The notes beneath the pieces are model-generated. The model was not told where the DNA came from and did not search any database. It worked only from the letters and a program-made list of their open reading frames with translations. The translations under genes and the position numbers were made by a program. A stretch of 64,000 nucleotides of DNA from Pterois miles (lineage: Eukaryota; Chordata; Actinopteri; Perciformes; Scorpaenidae). The stretch covers positions 124,001-188,000 of the forward strand of contig CAMQGK010000246.1 of NCBI GenBank assembly GCA_947000775.1, read 5' to 3'. Of the stretch, positions 56,346 through 64,000 are shown piece after piece (within the stretch, counting starts at the first letter, position 1; each line of letters begins with the position of its first letter).

Positions 56346-56588
56346 AACTTTTTTAAGCCTTTTAGTGCAACTATCACAACACTGCATGACAGAGAAATAC
56401 AAGCTGAATCAAACACAAATTCTCCCTCAGAGCTGCAGATAAAATCGCCAACCACAGACAGAAAAGAAACAGCGGCGCAACCTGATAGGACGAAATCTAG
56501 TGACATAAATTGAAATTTTTCCACTATCCTGCCATGTCATGCGGTTTGGATGGAGCACTATGTAGGCCAGCTGTAATTATGCTATATT

Positions 56589-56590
<2 letters not shown>

Positions 56591-56664
<74 letters not shown>
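56591..56664. repeat. (TG)n microsatellite
   Basis: About 36 units with one interruption (GTGGTG) near 56625. Confidence 0.95.
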
Positions 56665-56667
<3 letters not shown>

Positions 56668-57591
56668 CAAGTATGTAACCCTCTTCTGTCACAGCCAAAA
56701 TGGCGTATCATGAGGAAAATAACTTCAGTTGTCACAGTCAGTGACAGGGAGGCCAGGGCGACTTGAGTTAACACTTTATCCATGTTATTACACCACGATA
56801 ATGAACCTTACTCATATGGCAGAATTACAAAATGCCTCATTATGATAAAAGAGCACAGCAAAAAATGTAGAGGGAAAAAGTAAACCGATAAATCACTGTT
56901 TTTTGCTGACTTACTGGTATGTTCTTTCTGACTGGAGTTATCACACAGCTCATTGTGGTTTAAATGATGTGTATTGAGATTAAACTTTAGTCCACAGTTC
57001 AGAAAAAAAGACACTACAAAGGAGCAGAACTTCCTGGTTTTATATGTGTCAAAGACAAAAGTAATCATTTTGGTTTGGTAAAGTCTTACATTAAAAAGAC
57101 TGCCGTTTGGCAGCCGAGCCAAGTCTCCATAGCAGCTTTGCCCCAGCACACAAATGCATCGTACGGGAATTCTTTCCATACTTGCATCTGTGTTACCGAT
57201 CAACAGTAATGTGGCATTTTCATAAAGAAAACCAAACGTGATGTTAAATGTGATGGATTGCTTGTCTTGATGCATGTTTCTGTTCTCTGCGTGATGCTTG
57301 TAGACCACACTGAAATGAGCGGCTTCCTGGAAATTATGAAACGGGTTTCAAGTAGGCTATGTAAAAGCTACTGTTATAGGTTACAGGCTACGTGCTAGGT
57401 AGTAATGTTTAGGTCAATACACTCAGGGGTTCTGCTGCGACAGTCTTAAATGGAGTGGTATGACTAGTAGCTTATGCTAATGTTAGCTAATATTAGCAAA
57501 CTTTAGCTAGACATCGCTGTGTAACTGAGCTCACTGACTTTATGACTTCTCTACTAATGTTTGCTAACATTAGCCACCATAGGATATAGTC

Positions 57592-58145
57592 ACACCCATA
57601 GACGGTATATAAGAAGTGGATGTAGTCACCATGACATCACCCACTGGTTTGTAAACTGCCATTTTGAACCCTTGCGTTCACCATTTTGGCCGTCGCCATC
57701 TTGCTTTTTTTTTTGCAACCAGAAGTGACATAAGAGGGTGGAGCTAAGTGCAACCAAACACTGAATAAGACATTTTTAGGTGACCAAAATGTTACAACAA
57801 ACTTTCAAGAACTGAAAACAAACACTCAAACCGGACAACACCGTGGTAGCGACCTGTCAATCAGCAAGGTAGCCACGCCCTACAGCAAACCATGATTTCT
57901 GGTCTATCTGACTCTAAATAGGACCATTATTTACTAGATGAACATCATGCTGTATTGAAGAAGACTTGAAGCTAGCAAATGAGAAGATAAACTCATGTTT
58001 ACAGTGTTTACTGAGGTAATAAATCAAGTGACAAGCAGGCTTCATATACAACAGAGGAGTCGCCCCCTGCTGGATATTATGGAGAATGCAAATTTAAGGC
58101 ACTTCAGCATTGGCTTCACTTTTCAGACCCAGAGGTTTCCCACTG
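57592..58145 (+). repeat. Abundant-type teleost interspersed repeat
   Basis: It starts near CCCATAGACGGTATATAAGA and AGTGGATGTAGTCACCATGA, contains CATCACCCACTGGTTTGTAA, GGCCGTCGCCATCTTG, ACCTGTCAATCAGCAAGGTA and GTCGCCCCCTGCTGGATAT, and ends about CACTTCAGCATTGGCTTCAC. The class is not obvious from termini. No coding region. Confidence 0.55.
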
Positions 58146-59275
58146 ATCATACCTATGAAACCATGAAACAGAGTCATTTTGTATATGTGTATTGGGGAGG
58201 AACATTTCTGTTAAGCCAGACTTAGACTTGAACCTATGCCCTTCCGGTCAACCGTTTCTCTGACCCGCTGCCTCACTTTTCCCCTCAGCTATGGGAAAAT
58301 CTTCCTTTGATAGAGCTCATATCAGCATCTAATACCCTGCAGAACATGAGGAGATTCTCCTAAGCTACAGTCTGGTACAGTAAAAGCCCAGAGACCGTCT
58401 GCTGATTAGAAAGGAGCTCCCAAGGAGCCTCCTGATTGGCCGCAGGGCAGGGATTGGAAATGAGGAGATGTTTACTTTGGCTCTGGGGGATTTAATCGGT
58501 GTGTCTCAGCTGCATGGGGAAGTGTGTGTTTGGCTGGCACACTTGGCTTTGCTGGGGTTCATGGCCAATGTACTGTACGTCTCAGACGTGGAGCTGGTGT
58601 CTTGGCTCTGGCAGATGAAGGGAGAGGCTATCTGGTCAGTGTGTTGATCCTGAACACAGTGCAGTTCATTGGGTTTCTGTCTCAGTTATAATGCCTACCC
58701 ATGCATGTGCCCCCCTGCTTATGTGTTTGCACCTGAATCATGTACGTTCAGCGCTAACTCTGTCTGTCCAATTTCAGCATGTGGGGCTCTTAATGTGTAG
58801 CAGCTTATGCTGCTTTCATGTAAAACTGTCAAAGGTGAAGCAAGCAAGACGCTCTGGCTGCGTGAAGATGTGTCCTCTGGAGAACTAGATTGGGTTGCAG
58901 TGGAAAGTCTGTTGTAGTTTAAAACGAGTGATTTACATGATAACTTAAGAAATGAATGGCAAAAGAGTGCTTCCCTCAACGAAATGCCAATGGGATTCTT
59001 CCATTAGATTTTAGATTATTGCAGAAAATAAACTCTGGCAAACGCGTTTATGATCGTTACATGCTTTGTTCAGCAAATGAACACCATGTTTATGATTTTT
59101 GAAGTGTGAATACAAACCTGTAAGCAAATTACGCCACGGTCGCATCAGCAAGAGTATACACAATGAGGCTGATGATGTGATTTTTTTTTTTTTATTCATA
59201 TCGTAGAACAAAACACTAAAATCTCTTCAGCTTTGACTTCCAGATGAAGGAACCAGAAGTGCTAAAATGCTAACA

Positions 59276-59852
59276 CAAATTTCATGGTAATTAGGTAATA
59301 ATTAGCAAGTAATCTATTTGAAATAACTGCCAAATTACCACAAATATTCACCTCAAAATCTATTGTAAATTACATTAATATGAACATTAATTATATGCTA
59401 AAATAGCATATAATGGTTAAAATAGGGCCCTTAGGCTTGAGAAGTGGCTGTGTGCTGCTCTTCATCGGAGCTGGAAAACTAAGAGAAGACACTTCTGATC
59501 AGGCACAAATCTCACTAATGTGACTTACTGTTTTCACAAATGTAACCTGGTAGCTAATGTCATGATTGATGTTATTTGCTAATTATTATCTATTTGTCAG
59601 CAGACATGGAAATAAAGCACATCAGTTAACTTTGTATTCTCTTCTTGGAAATGTATTCAATAAATTACCAGCTATTGGGAAAGACTGGAATATAATTATT
59701 AGATAATGTTTAGAAAAAAGTAATTTTTGATAAATTTTGAGGTAAACATTGGGGTAATTTGGCAGTGTTTCCTACGAAATTTCAAGAAGGTTACTTGCTA
59801 ATTATCCCCTAATCACCATGAAATTTGCAGACCTGTAAAATGAAGTGTTACC
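59276..59852. mobile_element. Long inverted-repeat MITE
   Basis: Left arm (59276-59371): AAATTTCATGGTAATTAGGT, AATAATTAGCAAGTAA, CTGCCAAATTACCACAA, TTCACCTCAAAATCTAT. The right arm (59731-59852) is its inverse and extends outward to CCTGTAAAATGAAGTGTTAC. About 360 bp of AT-rich loop lies between. The outermost part of the left arm is degraded. Confidence 0.72.
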
Positions 59853-61754
59853 GACTTTTTCAAACTGCTGTTGTCAACCTAACAGGTTGGCTCATATTAA
59901 CCCTCAGACCTTTTAACCCACAACACACACCCACACCCTCACACACACCTTCCCGCCACGCTAAGCCTCAGAAACCTGCCTCAACTTGAAGCACCTTTTA
60001 TTGGCTTTGCTCCCACTAGGCTCTGTGACGTGGTCTGTCAGGCCATGGGGTGACCAGGTTCGCAATTGTAGTTTACGGTAGAAGGTATTATATGACTCAC
60101 ACACACACCATAGTATTATGTGAGGTTTAGGTGAGCGCCAGGTGAGCGTTGGGTAAGTGGATGAGAGTCTGGCGAGAGCAGGAGTCCGGGGATTAGCTTC
60201 AAAGCCACCATAACTAGCCTTACGACCACATGTCCACACCAACACACCAGCCAGCCATCCCTGTGCTGAGAGGATTTTACTTCTTCATCTATTCTGGTTA
60301 GAGTTCTCTGTTATTCTGGACAACAGTCTGCTTTGCATGACAATCCTTTGTATTTATCCCACAGAGCACACACTCCTCTCATAAACATCCTTATGACTCA
60401 TGAATGACCTCCAGTTCCTGTAAATCAGTGCAGCAGATTACTGTAGGTTCACTAACATCAAGTTATCAAGCTACACCGAAAGGGATCAGCAGAAATAACA
60501 GTGCAGTTTGTTGCAAACTGGTGTTCCCTGTGAAAGTAATCTAATTAAATTTAGATTTTTCCCAATGTTCAATGTGTCAAAATATTTACGTTGAGCAAAA
60601 ACTGTGATGAGGGGGAAAAAACGAATATCTCCTAATGTGATAAAAGCTGGGAAATCGTTGGTGATGGAAAGAATAAGGGAAAGCAGGAAATGTGAAGAAA
60701 TTAGAGCTGTGCCTTTGAACTCAAATGGGACATAGTTGCACAAGTAACAGCAAGAGAGTTTCAGCACTCAGAAATCATACAGCGCCATCATTAAACTAAA
60801 TTTATCGTTCTTTTGGTGCTGTTCAGGGATTTCTGGACATAATTCCACTAATACTGCCGTACTGGGGAAAATGTAAGTCAGTGTATTTTTTCCAAGCTTC
60901 ATCTATCTGTTGCCGATGCTATAAATATGACATAGCATTACCACCTCTTTGCAATCACTTGGTTTGGCAAACTAGAGTCCAGCTGCAGACCTCACATCTG
61001 GGAAACCAGGTCTGCCAGCCAATAGAAAGAGAGGGTCCCCCAGTTATCCTTGTTTTAAATCAATGTTGTTCGTCAAGTAACAAAAATGAGCTAAATATTC
61101 TTTCTTGTAGTGTTCACGAGAAGAGTCCATACGAACACCACACACAATTTTTCACATATGAAGTGGAAAATTGCTGAAAGTTTACGAGTTGTGATGTGTT
61201 GGTTGATGTTCAAATGGGGTCGTGACTGAGTTTTGTTCTGATCGACATGGTCCCACAATTCAGGACCTAAACCACTGAAACTACCAAAACTGTCACCACA
61301 ATCTAACACGTTCCTACCGTCCATGATATAATTGTCCTTAAACAGTGTAATCATCACATTTGTTCTGTTACTGACAGTAGAGGACCCCCTGAAGCAGATT
61401 GTGCTTGGGAAACAGTTCACTTTCGATCTTGATAAAATCTTCTGTTGCTTGTCTGTTGGATGATTCATTCAACAAGACTTTGTCCATTGTGATACAGATG
61501 TATAAATCCGTAATGTTTTTCCATTGTTGGTGAGCTAAAACCACAATTTAGGAGGTAAATGTTTGTTCTCTCTCACAAGCTGTTGGTTAATGAATTAGGT
61601 TAATGGTGTAGCTGGCAGATGACAAACAAATTTATTTCTGTATCAAATTAAAAAGAGACCCGCCATTTAATCACAAAGTTTTTTTTATAAATTCAAAAAG
61701 GACTTTTGTAAGGGTAAAACAGAACCTCTGTTGATGTAAAACATGACCAACACA

Positions 61755-62329
61755 CACTTTTGTGTTTCCGTCATCTTTTTTATTGTCTCTCCCCACTGGA
61801 ATTGATACAACCCATGTTGGCCCATGTGGCATAATGGACATACAGTATTGTTCGTACACAATGACTTCCCTGCATGATGATTTTCAACATTATACATGAA
61901 TAGCAAATGTCGTTTGAAAAGCATTTTTTGTGTGTTTACTTGATGTGTTTCGTCTCTTTTGCGCGTCGACTTCTCAAACATGAAATTTTTTAAAGTTGTT
62001 TTTGACGTTACAACTGGTCTTTGACACAGAATTATTCATAACCACTTCACAAAAGAACCACCTCAGCACCATTCATTCGCAAAACCCTCAGCAGCCGGGG
62101 TAACGTTCAGCAGACATAAGAGCTGGAAGTAAATCCTACCATTGAACCTTTGCTCTACATTACAAACAGGCTAAAAAGGCTTAGGTTTTGAGATAATCAA
62201 TAACAGATTACACTTTGTACTCTACATTCTTCACTTCTTATACATGTCTAAATTCAAGATCTTGAAACTATTTGGCTGCCAAAGCAAAAGTGACTGTCAA
62301 ACCCCCCCTGGCTTTGTTCAGGATGTGGT
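61755..62329 (-). other. rbp3: Probable rbp3 3' UTR
   Basis: Sequence between the rbp3 stop codon and the first downstream AATAAA on the - strand. AT-rich, non-coding. Confidence 0.55.
61779..61784 (-). terminator. rbp3: Candidate rbp3 polyadenylation signal
   Basis: AATAAA on the - strand (TTTATT on +). It is the first one downstream of the stop and is followed about 25 bp later by AGTGTGTGTTGG, a GU-rich element. Confidence 0.55.
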
Positions 62330-62655
62330 TTACTTCTGGCCTGCAAAGTGCTTGTTGAAGATGCCCTTGGCAGTCTCCAGGGCGGCATCAGCTGGGACGG
62401 GTATGTGCGGTGCGATGCCGGCTCGCTCCCAGGCCGGCCCGGCGGCAGTGTCGGAGTGGACAGTGGGGATGCTGAGGAAGATGTCGGTCTCGCCGACACC
62501 GAAGGTCTTGGGTGGGTGGGAGGCCCCAGCGGTGGTCTCTCCGACGATCATGGCGCGGCCGAGCTTCTTCATGATGTAAACGAACTCCTCTGCGGCGCCG
62601 GCAGTCGCTCCGCTGGTCAGGATGATCAGGCTCTTCTTGGAGCCGTACCTTGTGC
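62330..62655 (-). CDS. rbp3: rbp3 last exon
   Basis: 326 bp. On the - strand it starts after TCCCGTCCTTAG and ends at TAA (62330-62332). It encodes 107 residues completing the last IRBP module. The exon is GC-rich compared with its flanks. Confidence 0.96.
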
Positions 62656-64000
62656 CTAAGGACGGGATAAGATGGAGGCAGAACAAGGTTAGACTGTAAG
62701 GTAGACGAGGTAGAGAAGTGATGGGTGGATAGTAAAAAAGGTCAGTTGATGGTAGGAAGTGGCAAGGAGTCATGGATGAACATAATCGTGTGAATATGAA
62801 AGTGACTTATGTAAAGAAAAAGGTGAAGGGTGACTAGCAATCACACCTCCCTTCAACAGGATGCAGAAAAATGATTAACGTTGTAAAATAAAGCTTGCTC
62901 GCGAACCAAAGCTGCTTGGTGGCCAACATTAAAGACTTAATTGAACAAGAGTGAGGGATTACATCCAGACAGCCTCATAGCTTTTTGTGCTAATTGGACA
63001 GTTCATCTTAAAAAGCACAGATGCTTCTGTGTTCATGTATTCTTGAACCTGCATGTTAAAGATTTGTGGCCATTTGGGGGTCGAGGAATCACTGGAGACA
63101 ACCCGACCTCGTGGGAGGGCATATAAACAGCACATTACAAGGACATTCTGTGTTTCATGAGGACGTATTTTAGCTTTTTTGCATAATTTAGGTTAGGTTT
63201 TGACAACAAAACCCTGGGTGGTTTTAGGTTTAGGAAAAACATCACGGTTGGGCTTAAAACAAGTACGTAAACTAAGTAAAATATGTATGAAATAACACAG
63301 TACAAATGTCGGGAAGAATCATGTCACAAACATAACTAACGGAATAACTCAACAACATTTTGGGACACAAACGCTGGTCTCTTGTTGGAAAGTCCTGTAT
63401 TTATTGGACCTGTCCCTTCTGTCCACTATGAGTAGTCTTTCCCATTTTTTATTCTACATGAGCTCTGAGCACAGCATATTTATGTGGATGTGTTTACATT
63501 ACAGTCAGTACAAACTACATGCCGCACAAATGACACGCCAAAAGCAAGAAAGGCGTTCTTATTGCGCCCAGAATGCCATTTAGCGCAACCAGACTGAAAC
63601 CCAACCCTTATCACCTTTTAAAATTATATGCCAAACATGTTAAAAAAAAACTACTAATTTTACACATCTGGCAAATAAGATTAAATGTTTGCATTCATTT
63701 GGAGTCGTGTTTCTGGCGACCTGGCAAATGTAAGTCCAATATAACATTCCTTTCAGCTCTGTTTTTGGTCTCCACCAACTCCTGTGGAAATATCTACTGG
63801 CTAGTCGCTAACTCTGTTTCTAACTAACAGGTATCTATGGCACGCTATGAGTAAAATATAATGACTTAATTTCTATCCTTTTTTAATTACCAGTTAGTTC
63901 AGGCAGGGTCAGGAGCTCTGTGGTGGTCCCGGACGTTCTGTCGTACAGCTTGTCCAGCACAATCTGCTTGTCGGCATCAAAGAAGTAAGAGCAGAAGCCT
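62330..64000 (-). CDS. rbp3: Retinol-binding protein 3 (IRBP), last two coding exons, 5' part missing
   Basis: IRBP is secreted into the interphotoreceptor matrix, where it carries retinoids between photoreceptors and pigment epithelium. It is built from repeated ~300-residue modules related to tail-specific (C-terminal processing) proteases. In the window, exons 64000-63891 and 62655-62330 (both - strand) splice through a glycine codon. The product runs from GFCSYFFDADKQIVLDKLYD through LTLPELTGTRYGSKKSLIIL and TSGATAGAAEEFVYIMKKLG to IFNKHFAGQK and a TAA stop. The TSGATAGAAEEF, GRAMIVGETTAGASHP and SIPTVHS blocks are characteristic of IRBP modules. In vertebrate rbp3 all introns fall in the last module, as seen here. 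The large first exon lies beyond the window edge. Confidence 0.95.
62656..63890 (-). other. rbp3: Last intron of rbp3
   Basis: 1235 bp with donor GTAATT and acceptor TTAG. It contains a short relative of the CCTAAACC element (about 63181-63300 on the - strand). No other feature. Confidence 0.85.
63891..64000 (-). CDS. rbp3: rbp3 penultimate exon (cut by window edge)
   Basis: The 110 visible bases encode GFCSYFFDADKQIVLDKLYD and then RTSGTTTELLTLPELT with a split glycine, ending at donor G|GTAATT. The 5' limit is outside the window. Confidence 0.93.

Larger units (their letters stand above)
43641..61754. other. Intergenic region between antxr1 and rbp3
   Basis: About 18 kb without a recognisable gene on either strand. 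It contains the repeats listed separately at 44197, 46630, 48240, 48632, 48775, 50350, 52335, 52705, 55676, 56591, 57592 and 59276. Stretches at 45000-46600, 47250-48180, 49250-50340, 50900-52330, 53210-55660 and 58150-59270 show no gene. A G-run (about 51714-51729), a C-run (about 53644-53659) and a TG run (54426-54442) are the only simple repeats noted there. Confidence 0.7.

Noticed and set aside
58225..58280. tRNA-like box B (GGTTCAAGTCT on the - strand)
   Set aside because: No matching box A or foldable cloverleaf; too weak to call.

Overview
This is repeat-rich, AT-leaning vertebrate genomic DNA, almost certainly from a teleost (probably percomorph) fish. Evidence: split genes with GT-AG introns and vertebrate-specific families, long CA/TG microsatellites, tRNA-headed SINEs followed by a conserved body typical of fish, and many short inverted-repeat elements. 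It carries no bacterial, viral or organellar gene content.

Two protein-coding genes can be supported, and both are cut by the window edges. (1) On the + strand, 6820-40105 carries 17 coding exons of an anthrax toxin receptor 1 (ANTXR1/TEM8) family gene, a host cell-surface integrin-like matrix receptor. They correspond to exons 2-18 of the 18-exon vertebrate gene. The exon with the signal peptide and the first MIDAS aspartate is not visible and must lie upstream. The exons join in phase to 512 codons plus the last base of a split codon, then a stop. They encode most of the vWA/I domain, the membrane-proximal Ig-like region, one transmembrane helix, and a long conserved, proline-rich cytoplasmic tail. 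(2) On the - strand, 62330-64000 carries the last two coding exons of rbp3 (IRBP, interphotoreceptor retinoid-binding protein). The two genes face each other tail to tail across about 18-21 kb of intergenic DNA. Because rbp3 lies near the ANTXR-like gene ANTXRL in mammals, this receptor may be the teleost gene at that locus rather than the canonical ANTXR1 orthologue, although its cytoplasmic tail is clearly ANTXR1-like.

Layout: 1-6819 is upstream intron with a five-unit ~170 bp tandem array. 6820-17585 holds the vWA and Ig-side exons. 17586-27051 is mostly intron with inverted-repeat elements and SINEs. 27052-31753 holds the transmembrane and juxtamembrane exons with a 37/42-bp minisatellite between them. 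31754-39841 is the largest intron, with microsatellites, a 435-bp duplication and a hAT remnant carrying a nested SINE. 39842-40105 is the terminal proline-rich exon, followed by a probable 3.5 kb 3' UTR. 43640-61750 is intergenic and made of many dispersed repeats. 61755-64000 is the rbp3 3' end.

No new multi-gene system was found. The most informative features not explained by the genes are the transposable-element structures: SINEs with intact 12-13 bp target-site duplications, TTAA-flanked miniature elements, nested insertions, and a dispersed element carrying an internal CCTAAACC-rich minisatellite. A SINE inserted 39 bp before the terminal exon, and a CA repeat that starts 10 bp after the start of the exon 9 donor, could affect splicing of the receptor.
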